Positions 1 through 10,940 of a stretch of DNA of 64,000 nucleotides are shown piece by piece. The notes beneath the pieces are model-generated. The model searched no databases. It had not been told where the DNA came from and worked only from the letters and a program-made list of their open reading frames with translations. The position numbers and the translations under genes were made by a program. The stretch's first letter is position 1. Every line of letters begins with the position of its first letter. The stretch comes from Sacculina carcini. Lineage: Eukaryota; Arthropoda; Thecostraca; Sacculinidae. The stretch covers positions 3,540,001-3,604,000 of the forward strand of contig OU696582.1 of the NCBI GenBank assembly GCA_916048095.2. Direction: 5' to 3'.

Positions 1-2530
1 CTAAAAATAAATAAGGCAAACTCATGAAGACCTTAATCAATTAAAAAGTCTAAATTTCATTATTTTTAATTTTATTTTGACAAAATATTTTCACTCAACC
101 CGCCTCATATTTAAGCCCGCCCGACGTGAGGAATAATTCAGAACTCGAACACCATCCGTTCTGGTTCTTGAAGTCAAATCCATTAGTTTTGTATATGAAT
201 TCATTCTATACGGTGAAATTGAACGTTTTATTGCTACTCGCGGGACATTTTTATTGCATAAAAATGAGCCATCGCTTCGTTTGCGTTTGAAGCCCCTGAT
301 CATTGAACCAGCGAACCATGAACCAGCGCAATTATGTCACCTCATATTCAAGCATACATACACAGACAGACAGATAATTTCTTCTTTATGTATATATATA
401 GCATTAAAACCCGCCCGTTGTGCGGAGCAATTCATAACATGAAATTCATATTCAATTCGTAAAAAAATATGGAAAAATAAAAATGAAATAGGGTACACTC
501 ATAAAAATATTAATCAATTGAAAATTATAAGTTTAATTATTTTTATTTCGACAAAATATTTCCCCTCAGTCCGCCTGAGTCATTTTTATACCCGCCCGTC
601 GTGCTGAATAATTCAGAACTCGAACACGATCCGTTCTGGATCTTGAAGTCAAATCCATTGGTTTTGTGTATGGATTTATTCTACAGGGTAAATTGAACGT
701 TCTATTGTCTATAGTTGCTGCCCGCGGAGCATTTTTATTTGTAAAAAAATACCTTTTTTAAATGAACCATTTGAAAAAATGAACTAAAAAATGAAAACAC
801 CTTTTTTAAACCCGCCCGTCGTGGGGAACAATTCATACAATAAAATTCATATAAGAAGTCAAATCCATTGGTTTTGTGTATGGATTAATTCTACAGGGAA
901 AATTGAACGTTCTATTGTCTATAGTTGCTGCCCGCGGAACATTTTTATTTTTGGAAAAGAAAACCTTTTTTTAAATGAACCATTTGAAAAAATGATCTAA
1001 AAACACTTTTTTAAACCCACCCGTCGTGCGGAACAATTCATACAATAAAATTCATATCAAATCCATAAAATATAATGAATACAAATTGAAAAGCAAAAAA
1101 TGTAACCTATAAATATCTTAACCAATAGAAAAGTCTAAATGTGAATATTTTTGTTCTTATTTTGACAAATATTATCCCTCAACCCGCCTGATATATAAAT
1201 CTGCCCGTCGTGTGGTATAATTCAGAACACAAACACGAAACAAACAATGAAAGATGATGAAATCTTTTCATCAGACTGTTTCCAAACTATATTTATTACT
1301 TAACATCATTCCCCAATATCATTTGCTTAAGTACTATTTCACTTTTACCGCTATAATATTTATTGTTAAAATTTATATATTTTCCGCTATCATTAAAACC
1401 CAATATAACCTGAGTCAAACCTACCCAACCCAACCCAACCATTCAATCTTGACCGCTCTCAGCCTAGTCTGAGGTGATTTAACTTATTAGTTTGTGATCA
1501 CAAAATATACTGATGCGATCATAATTTGTAATCAGAAGACTGAGATTATCTACCCCAGGGGTCCCAAACACGCGGCCCACCAATACTTTTCTCTCAACCC
1601 GCCAATATAGTATCGGGACCAAACTGTAAGGTAGCTAAATTCACATTTGTTGCATAATGCGATATAATTATACACCATTATCATATTATCTCATAATTCC
1701 CGGTTAATGCTTCCACTAATGCATCATATTCATACAGTTGTTATTTTTTGGATTACATCGATAATGCAGCCCTTGATATTACAGCCGATATTATATTATG
1801 CAATCTATATTCTGCTACGTATTATTCCTAATACATATATCATCAGATCGCAAAATATATTTAAAGGTTCACATCATTCTCCAAAATCATTTGCTTAAGA
1901 GCTATTCTAATTTTATCGCTAGAATATTTACTGCTAGCAAAATATCATATACCTCGCTATCATTTAAACCCACTCTTTATAGATACATTTAATTCGCCCG
2001 TCGTGCGGAACAGCTCATAAAATATAATTAATATTCAATTCATAAAAAATTAGTGCAAATTGAAAAAGAAAAACAAACCCACAGGAAAGTTATAGCTAAT
2101 CTAAAAGTCTAAATGTGAAATTTATGTTTCAATTTAGAAAACATGTTTTTCCACAACACTATCAAAACAATGCAACCTTCTGTCATCTCTATAATTCCAG
2201 GTTAATGCTTCCGCTAAAACAGCATAAGTTTGCATTACATGATATTGCAACCCATATCCTTATGCAACTTATGCTTATGCAACTTGAAATTAAACCAATT
2301 AAATTACACAGTTAAATTCAGTAGTTTACTTTGTTCCCAATAGCATTTTACCCGCCCGTCGTGCGGAACGTTATTGAGGACAATAAAGCCTTTATATTCA
2401 GTAGAGTGTAGCATTAATTAAACTGTACGCAATAAAACCACACCATCCATGCTTGGAGATAATATGATGCATTCTTAATTGTGATTGGGCTTCAGTGAAA
2501 TTTAATCGGTGTATATTCCTGTGTAATCGC
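1..2530 (-). repeat. AT-rich repeat module A, left arm of large inverted repeat
   Basis: Non-coding AT-rich sequence whose reverse complement recurs at about 10941-13250 with high identity (for example 1254-1472 against 11987-12205, and 2115-2315 against 11143-11343). A motif close to CCCGCCCGTCGTGCGGAAC followed by AATTCA recurs about eight times at irregular spacing (near 111, 411, 591, 821, 1018, 1201, 1994, 2351). About 200 bp around 800-1020 is a local duplication absent from the right arm. A terminus resembling hAT ends (CAGGGGTCCCAAACACG) occurs at about 1556. Short open frames here are not credible genes. Confidence 0.8.
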
Positions 2531-4135
2531 AAGTGCGCATAATAGCTGTCAAATTGGCAACATGATAATTTGACTTTACACCGCCGTAACTTCCTTCAGA
2601 TACACTTTGTAAAATTACAAATTATACCGTATTGTAGAAAACAAGATTTCTAGCACGATGGTATAATTTATTTTTATGTTTAACAAATAGTTACTGAGAA
2701 ATAGTAGAAAAATTAATAAATTTTATTCGGCCGGTGTTCAAGTGAAATTTTGGATGTATTTGAGAATTTTGCCAATTTTACACGTTTTTTGTATCATTTG
2801 TGGGTATAAATTATAGCTTATCTTGTAGAACACAAAATTCTCTACACAGTAGTATATTCCTGTATAATCGCAAGTGCGTAAATTATGATTGGACTTCAGT
2901 GAAATTAAATCAGTGTATATTCATGTGTAATCGCAAGTGCGCATAATAGCTGTCAAATTGGCAACATGACAATTTGACTTTACACCGCCGTAACTTCCTT
3001 CAGATACACTTTGGAAAATATTAAATTATACCGTATTGTAGAAAACAAAATTTCTAGCACGATGGTATAATTAATTTTAATGTATGACAAACAGTTCCTG
3101 AGAAATGGGTATAAAAATGAATAAATTGTAGTCACCCGGTGTTCAAGTGTAATTTTGGATGTATTTGAGAATTTTGCCAATTTTACACGTTTTTTGTATC
3201 ATTTGTGGGTATAAATTACACCTTTTCTTGTAGAACACAAAATTCTCTACACAGTAGTATATTCCTGTGTAATCGCAAGTGCGCATAATAGCTGTCAAAT
3301 TGGCAATATGTCCTTTTGACTTTACACCGCCGTCACTTCCTTCAGATACACTTTGGAAAATTAAGAATTATACCGCATTTAAAAAAATACAATTTCCAGC
3401 ACGATGATATAATTTATTTTAATGTGTGACAAATAGTTCCTGAGAAATAGGTAGAAAAATGAATTAATTTAGGCGCCCGGTGATCAAGTGTAATTTTGGA
3501 TGTATTTGACAATTTTGCCAATTTTACACATTTTTTGTATCATTTGTGGGTATAAATTATAACTTTTCTTGTAGAACACAAAATTATCTACACAATAGTA
3601 TACTTTTTATAGCTGTACCATTGCTGGTTTATGAGGAATAGATAGGGGAATATTTACCAAAACATTCACGGTTTCCAGTGCTAATTTTGCATTTTTGACT
3701 TTGTCATTTTGACTTCACACCGCCGTAACTTTTTTTCAATACACTTTGGAAAATTAAAAATTATACCGTGTTGTAGCAAACAAACTTCCCAGCATGATGG
3801 TATTATTTATTTAGTTGTGTGATAATTAGTTTTTGATACATAGAGAAAAAAGTATAGAAAATCGGACGCGTGGAGTATAAATATAATTTTGAATATAGAT
3901 TGAAATTTTGTCATGTTTACATCTTTTATGTTCTATTTTTGGATATGAATTATAACCTATCTTGTAGAACAGAAAATTCTCTACACAGTGGTATAATCTG
4001 TTTGGCTGTACCATTTCTGGTTTATGAGGAGTAGATGGCAGAGCATTGACCACAATTTTCGCATTTTTCAGGGTTCATTTTGTCTTTTCACCGCTATAAC
4101 TTTTTTTGATTTCATTTTTGAAATTTAAAATTTAA
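2531..4135 (-). repeat. 341-bp satellite array, minus orientation
   Basis: Tandem monomers, read here in the orientation containing ACACCGCCGTAACTTCCTTC, opposite to the arrays at 4460-6162 and 7433-8420. The monomer holds fixed landmarks: a GTGTAGA hairpin-like motif, TATACCCACAAATGATAC and GCGCACTTGCGATTACACA (given in the other orientation). The monomers nearest 4135 are the most diverged. No coding potential. Confidence 0.85.
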
Positions 4136-4185
4136 TCTAAAGTGTAGACAAGAAAATTTCCAACGTGATGGTATAAATTGTTAGC

Positions 4186-4351
4186 GGGTAGGCTGAGTGG
4201 TGGCCGAATAATAGCTGATAGAAAATGGACCAAGGAGGGTCGAACACACACACACACACACAGACACACACACACACACACAGAGGATCTCTTTTATATA
4301 TATAGATATATATATATATATATATATATATCTATATATATAAAAGAGATC

Positions 4352-4388
<37 letters not shown>

Positions 4389-4450
4389 TCCCACCCTCCT
4401 TGGTTCATTTTCTATGAGCTGCTACTCGGCCATCACTTGGCGTACCCGCT
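4186..4450. repeat. palindromic CA/TA hairpin hub between opposed satellite arrays
   Basis: A near-perfect palindrome centred near 4317. Outer arms hold GGCCGA...TGATAGAAAATGGACC and its reverse complement. Then comes (CA)n, then AGAGGATCTCTTTTATATA, a (TA)n core, and the mirror image. Single halves of the same hub occur at 9160-9285 and 60540-60720, so it is a recurring building block and not a chance microsatellite. The two reading frames spanning it are repeat artefacts. Confidence 0.85.
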
Positions 4451-4459
4451 AAAAATTTA

Positions 4460-6162
4460 TACCATCATGTTGGAAATTTTCGTGTATACACTGTAGGTTG
4501 AATTTTTAATTTTAAAAATGAAACCAAAAGAAGTTATAGCGGTGAAAAGACAAAATGAACCCTGAAAAATGCGAAAATTTTGGTCAATTTTCTGCAGACT
4601 ACTCCTCCTAAACCAGCAATGGTACAACTATACAAATTATACCACTGTGTAGAATTTTTTTTGTTCTACTCAACGAACCAAAATTTATACCCAAAAATTG
4701 AATATAAAACATGTAAAATGGAAAAAAAATTCAATATACATTCAAAATTATATTTAAACTTCACGCGTCCGATTTTCTATATTTTTTCTCTTTTTCTTAA
4801 AAACTAATTATCACACATCTAAATAAATAATACCATCATGCTGGGAATTTTGTTATCTACAACACGGTATAATTTTTAATTTTCCAAAGTGTATTAAAAA
4901 AAAGTTACGGCGGTGTGAAGTGTAAATGACAAAAAGGCAAAAAGGCAAAATTATCAAAAATAACGTGAATATTTTGGTCAATATTTCGCTATCTATTTCT
5001 CATGAACCATCAATGGTACAGCTATAAAAATTATACCATTATGTAGATAATTTTGTGTTCTATAAGAACATTTATAATTTGTACCCACAAATGATACAAA
5101 AAACGTGTAAAATTGGCAAAATTCTCAAATACATCCAAAATTACACTTGAACACCGGGCGTCTAAAATTAATTCATTTTTCTACTATTTTTCAGTAACAA
5201 TTTGTTATACATAAAAATAAAGTATACCATCGTGCTAGAAATATTGTTTTCTACAATACGTTATAATTTGTAATTTTGCAAAGTGTATCTAAAGGAAGTT
5301 ACGGCGGTGTAAAGTCAAAAGTACATATTGCCAATTTGACAGCTATTATGCGCACTTGCGATTACACAAGAATATACTACTGTGTAGATAATTTTGTGTT
5401 CTACAAGATAAGCTATAATTTATACCCACAAATGATACAAGAAACGTGTAAAATTGGCAAAATTCTCAAATACATCCTAAATTACACTTGAACACCGGGC
5501 GACTAAAATTAATTCATTTTTCTACTATTTCTCAGTAACTATTTGTTACACATAAAAATAAATTATTTCATCGTGCTAGAAATATTGTTTTCTACAATAC
5601 GTTATAATTTGTAATTTTGCAAAGTGTATCTAAAGGAAGTTACGGCGGTGTAAAGTCAAAAGGACATATTGCCAATTTGACAGCTATTATGCGCACTTGC
5701 GATTACACAAGAATATACTACTGTGTAGATAATTTTGTGTTCTACAAGATAAGTTATAATTTATACCCACAAATGATACAAAACACGTGTAAAATTGGCA
5801 AAATTCGCAAATACATCCAAAATTACACTTGAACGCCGGGTGACTAAAATTAATTCATTTTTCTACCTATTTCTCAAAAACTAATTGTCACAAATTAAAA
5901 TAAATTATACCATCGTGCTAGAGATTTTGTTTTCTACAATACGGTAGAATTTTTAATTTTCCAAAAGGTATCTAAAGGAAGTTACGGCGGTGTAAAGTCA
6001 AAATGTCATGTTGCCAATTTGACAGCTATTATGCGCACTTGCGATTACACAGGAATTTACACTGATTTAATTTCACTGAAGTCCAATCACAATTTACGCA
6101 CTTGCGATTACACAAGAATATACTACTGTGTAGAGAATTTTGTGTTCTACAATACAAGTTAT
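4460..6162 (+). repeat. 341-bp satellite array, plus orientation
   Basis: Mirror image of 2531-4135 across the 4317 hairpin. Adjacent monomers are exactly 341 bp apart (5276 and 5617 start the same segment). Monomers contain GGAAGTTACGGCGGTGTAAAG and end in TGCGCACTTGCGATTACAC. The array is cut at 6163-6167 by the TRIM insertion and resumes at 7428. Confidence 0.85.
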
Positions 6163-6167
6163 AATTT

Positions 6168-6450
6168 TGTGATAGATTAGTACTCGATATTGTGTATGAA
6201 TGACTATTTTGTATGAGTGCGAGTGAAGGTGCTGTATGTGTATATGAGCGTGCGTTTGAATGGTGGATCATTCGGTTGTTTGCTGACTGCGCGTGCCACG
6301 TGGTGGCGTCATGTTTTCTGGGAGTCGGTGTGTGAGCGTCGTGGAGTGGGTCGGTGTGCGGTGTCTTGTGGGCGCGCGGGGGCATTGCAATGCCCCCGCG
6401 CGCCCGTCTTTTAATACATCTTGTTTTTGTTCCTTATGTCTGCTTTTACA
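6168..6450 (+). repeat. left LTR of TRIM-like element
   Basis: 283-bp terminal repeat bounded by TG...CA. It contains a perfect 36-bp GC-rich palindrome at 6370-6405, followed by CTTTTAATACATC, which could serve as the RNA 3'-end region. Confidence 0.88.
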
Positions 6451-7144
6451 AGCTAACCGGCCTGTAACAAGCTATTTCGGCTATTTTATTTCGGTTTGAA
6501 TGAAGTTTTGGTGAAATTTGAATTCGTTGAAAATTTGGTTCCGGGTTCAGCAGCAGTGGTGATGCCTTCAGCACCAGGGGAGGACAGCAGCAGTGGAGGC
6601 TCTCAGTGGCGTGTCAGGGGCGTGTTGTAGGGACGGTGGTGAGGGATGGTGCCGGCTGGAGGCAGCGGGGAAGCTGTGGCGGATCATGCTCACTCCGTCC
6701 GTATTGGAGCTGGACACGTCGCTGAGCTGGCGGTGGAAGCTGCTGGTGCTGGAGGGCTGGTGGAGCGAGAGCTGCTGAAGCCGGGGATCTGGAAGAAAGA
6801 AAGGCGAGACGACGTGGTCTGTGTGGACGGCGGTCTCGGCTAGCTGCGGCAGGGTGCTGAAGAGCACTGGGGTCGAGGTGTTGTGCCCTGTCGCGGCAGC
6901 CGGTGATGTAGAAGACGGCAGGCTGCGGCGGAGCACTGAAGAGCACGGGCGGAAGCGGGAGCGCGGTCGACGCTGGGGCTAGCCGTGTTGTGCTTCGCCG
7001 CAGTCATGGTGCGCGCCTGCTGGAGGTCGTGGAGTCGGAAGTCTTAGTCCTGTTTATTCCTGGTTTATTTTTATTCCGCGTTTATTTTTCGGCTTGTATT
7101 TTTAGTTCAACTTTCAGTTTTGTTTCCTGAGAAACAGGGGGAGA

Positions 7145-7427
7145 TGTGATAGATTAGTACTCGATATTGTGTATGAATGACTATTTTGTATGAGTGCGAG
7201 TGAAGGTGCTGTATGTGTATATGAGCGTGCGTTTGAATGGTGGATCATTCGGTTGTTTGCTGACTGCGCGTGCCACGTGGTGGCGTCATGTTTTCTGGGA
7301 GTCGGTGTGTGAGCGTCGTGGAGTGGGTCGGTGTGCGGTGTCTTGTGGGCGCGCGGGGGCATTGCAATGCCCCCGCGCGCCCGTCTTTTAATACATCTTG
7401 TTTTTGTTCCTTATGTCTGCTTTTACA
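7145..7427 (+). repeat. right LTR of TRIM-like element
   Basis: Same length and apparently the same sequence as 6168-6450, with the palindrome at 7347-7382. It follows the polypurine tract and is followed by the AATTT target duplication. Confidence 0.88.
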
Positions 7428-7432
7428 AATTT

Positions 7433-8420
7433 ATACCCACAAATGATACAAAAAACGTGTAAAATTGGCAAAATTCTCAATTACATCCAAAATTACACTT
7501 GAACACCGGGCGACTAAAATATATTCATTTTTCTAATATTTCTCAGTAAATATATGTTACACATAAAAATAAATTATACCATCGTGCTAGAAATCTTGTT
7601 TTCTACAATACGGTATAATTTGTAATTTTCCTAAGTGTATCTGAAGGAAGTTTCGGCGGTGTAAAGTCAAAAGGACATATTGCCAATTTGTCAGCTATTA
7701 TGCGCACTTGCGATTACACAGGAATATACTACTGTGTAGATAATCTTGTGTTCTACAAGATAAGCTATAATTTATACCCACAAATGATACAAAAAACGTG
7801 TACATTTGGCAAAATTCTCAAATACATCCAAAATTACACTTGAACACCGGGTGATTAAAATATATTCATTTTTCTACTATTTCTCAGTAAATATTTGTTA
7901 CACATAAAAATAAATTATACCATCGTGCTAGAAATCTTGTTTTCTACAATACGGTATAATTTGTAATTTTCCAAAGTGTATCTGAAGGAAGTTTCGGCGG
8001 TGTAAAGTCAAAAAGACATATTGCCAATTTGACAGCTATTATGCGCACTTGCGATTACACAGGAATATACTACTGTGTAGATAATTTTGTGTTCTACAAG
8101 ATAAGCTATAATTTATACCCACAAATGATACAAAAAACGTGTAAAATTGGCAAAATTCTCAAATACTTCCAAAATTGCACTTGAACACCGGGCGACTGAA
8201 AGTAATTCCTTTTTCTACTATTTCTCAGTAAATATTTGTAACACATAAAAATAAATTATACCATCGTGCTAGAAATCTTGTTTTCTACAATACGGTATAA
8301 TTTGTAATTTTCCAAAGTGTATCTGAAGGAAGTTACGGCGGTGTAAAGTCAAAAGCACATATTACCAATTTGACAGCTATTATGCGCACTTGCGATTACA
8401 CAGGAATATACACCGATTAA
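7433..8420 (+). repeat. 341-bp satellite array, plus orientation, right of TRIM
   Basis: Continuation of the array interrupted by the TRIM. The landmark AATTTATACCCACAAATG occurs at about 7428, 7769 and 8110, giving an exact 341-bp period over three monomers. Confidence 0.87.
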
Positions 8421-9160
8421 ATTTCACTGAAGCCCAATCACAATTAAGAATGCATCATATTAGCTCCAAGCATGGATGGTGTGGTTTTATTGGGTACAGT
8501 TTAATTAATGCTACACTATACTGAATAGAATGGCTTTATTGTCCTCAATATTTACACATGAATTGTTCCGCCCGACGGGCGGGTAAAATACTACTGGGAA
8601 CAAAGTTAACTACTGAATTTTACTGTATAATTTAATTGGTTTAATTTCAAGTTGCATAAGCTTAAGTTGCATAAGGATATGGGTTGTAACATCATGCAAT
8701 GCCAACTATATGCATATGCTGTTTTAGCGGAAGCATTAATCTGGAATTATAGAGATGACAGAAAGTTTCATTGTTTTGATAGTGTTACACTTCTAAATTA
8801 CTACACACGAAGGACGGGTGAGAATTTGAGCAGTGTTGAGGGAAAAAACTTCGTCAATAATTAAAACAAGAATTTACAAATTTGAGTTTTTCTATTGGTC
8901 GTTTTTCATCAATTTTCTTTGTGTTTGTTTCGTGTTTGAGTTCTCAATTATTCCGCACGACAAGCAGCTTTAAATATGAGGCGGGTTGTGGAGAAATATT
9001 TTTTCTAAATTGAAACAGAAATTTCACATTTAGACTTTTATATTCAGTAAAACTTTCCTATGGGTTTGTTTTTCTTTTTCAATTTTCACTAATTTTTTTA
9101 TGAATTGAATATTAATTATATTTAATGAACTGTTCCGCACGACGGGCGGGCTTAAATCTA
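8421..9160 (+). repeat. truncated module A copy between satellite arrays
   Basis: Matches the module A sequence that follows the satellite at 10941 onward (CACTGAAGCCCAATCACAAT, then GCATGGATGGTGTGG). It is shortened and ends at the half hairpin hub. It contains CCGCACGACGGGCGGG near its end. Non-coding. Confidence 0.75.
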
Positions 9161-9285
9161 TATATATAAAAGAGATCCTCTGTGTGTCTGTGTGTGTGTC
9201 TGTGTGTGTGTGCTCACCATCCTTGGTCCATTTTCTATCAGCTAATACTCGGCCACCACTTGGCGTACCCGCTAACAATATATAC
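9160..9285 (+). repeat. half copy of the CA/TA hairpin hub
   Basis: Carries TATATAAAAGAGATCCTC, a (TG)n tract, then TTGGTCCATTTTCTATCAGC and GGCGTACCCGCTAAC, as in the right half of 4186-4450. It joins module A to the next satellite array. Confidence 0.8.
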
Positions 9286-10940
9286 CATCACGTTGGAAAT
9301 TTTCTTGTCTACACGATAGGATAAATTTCAAATTTTAAAAATAAGACCAAAAAAAGTTATCGCGGTGAAAACACAAAATGAACCCTGAAAAATGCGAAAA
9401 TTGTGGTCAATGCTCTGCCATCTACTCTTCATAAACCAGAAATGGTACAGCCAAACAGATTATACCACTGTGTAGAGAATTTTCTGTTCTACAAGATAGG
9501 TTATAATTCATATCCAAAAATAGAACATAACAGATGTAAACATGACAAAATTTCAATCTATATTCAAAATTATATTTATACTCCACGCGTCCGATTTTCT
9601 ATACTTTTTTTCTCTATGTATCAAAAACTAATTATCACACAACTAAATAAATAATACCATCATGCTGGGAATTTTGTTTGCTACAACACGGTATAATTTT
9701 TAATTTTCCAAAGTGTATTAAAAAAAGTTACGGTGGTGTGAAGTCAAAATGACAAAGTCAAAAATGCAAAATTAGCACTGGAAACCGTGAATGTTTTGGT
9801 AAATATTCCCCTATCTATTCCTCATAAACCAGCAATGGTACAGCTATAAAAATTATACTATTGTGTAGATAATTTTGTGTTCTACAAGAAAAGTTATAAT
9901 TTATACCCACAAATGATACAAAAAATGTGTAAAATTGGCAAAATTGTCAAATACATCCAAAATTACACTTGATCACCGGGCGCCTAAATTAATTCATTTT
10001 TCTACCTATCTCTCAGGAACTATTTGTCACACATTAAAATAAATTATATCATCGTGCTGGAAATTGTATTTTTTAAAATGCGGTATAATTCTTAATTTTC
10101 CAAAGTGTATCTGAAGGAAGTGACGGCGGTGTAAAGTCAAAAGGACATATTGCCAATTTGACAGCTATTATGCGCACTTGCGATTACACAGGAATATACT
10201 ACTGTGTAGAGAATTTTGTGTTCTACAAGAAAAGGTGTAATTTATACCCACAAATGATACAAAAAACGTGTAAAATTGGCAAAATTCTCAAATACATCCA
10301 AAATTACACTTGAACACCGGGTGACTACAATTTATTCATTTTTATACCCATTTCTCAGGAACTATTTGTCATACATTAAAATTAATTATACCATCGTGCT
10401 AGAAATTTTGTTTCCTACAGTACGGTATAATTATTAATTTTCCAAAGTGTATCTGAAGCAAGTTACGCCGGTGTAAAGTCAAAATGTCATGTTGCCAATT
10501 TGACAGCTATTATGCGTACTTGCGATTACACATGAATATACACTGATTAAATTTCACTGAAGTCCAATCACAATTTACGCACTTGCGATTACACAGGAAT
10601 ATACTACTGTGTAGAGAATTTTGTGTTCTACAAGATAAGCTATAATTTATACCCACAAATGATAAAAAAAACGTGTAAAATTGGCAAAATTCTCAAATAC
10701 ATCCAAAATTACACTTGAACACCGGGCGACTAAAATTAATTCATTTTTCTACTATTTCTCAGTAACTATTTGTTACACATAAAAATAAATTATACCATCG
10801 TTCTACAAAATCTTTTCTTCTACAATACGGTATAAATTTGTAATTTTCCAAAGGGTATCTGAAGGAAGTTACGGCGGTGTAAAGTCAAAAGGACATATTG
10901 CCAATTTGACAGCTACTATGCGCACTTGCGATTACACAGG
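9286..10940 (+). repeat. satellite array, plus orientation, right arm
   Basis: Inverted counterpart of 2531-4135 (9403-9654 is the reverse complement of 3826-4053). The most diverged monomers again lie next to the hub and the most regular ones next to module A. Confidence 0.83.

Larger units (their letters stand above)
6168..7427 (+). mobile_element. TRIM-like non-autonomous LTR retrotransposon
   Basis: Two LTRs of 283 bp each (6168-6450 and 7145-7427) start TGTGATAG, end TTTTACA and appear identical. They enclose a 694-bp internal region. The element is flanked by the 5-bp direct repeat AATTT (6163-6167 and 7428-7432). Other satellite copies show the empty site ATAATTTATACCC, which makes the insertion unambiguous. 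A polypurine tract (ACAGGGGGAGA) directly precedes the right LTR. No gag or pol is present. The internal region is GC-rich, unlike its AT-rich host; its 110-122 aa open frames match nothing I recognise. No standard TGG-type primer-binding site follows the left LTR. Identical LTRs suggest a recent insertion driven by an autonomous partner elsewhere. Confidence 0.88.

Noticed and set aside
111..2370. Regularly recurring motif suggesting a CRISPR array
   Set aside because: Spacing is irregular (about 180-800 bp), sequence around it is repetitive, and the sequence is eukaryotic.
4178..4417. Frames of Thr-His and Ile-Tyr repeats on both strands
   Set aside because: Translations of (CA)n and (TA)n within a palindrome.
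6568..6946. Two overlapping minus-strand frames of 110-122 codons in the TRIM interior
   Set aside because: Both frames are open because of GC-rich composition; no retroviral or other motif; internal region of a non-autonomous element.
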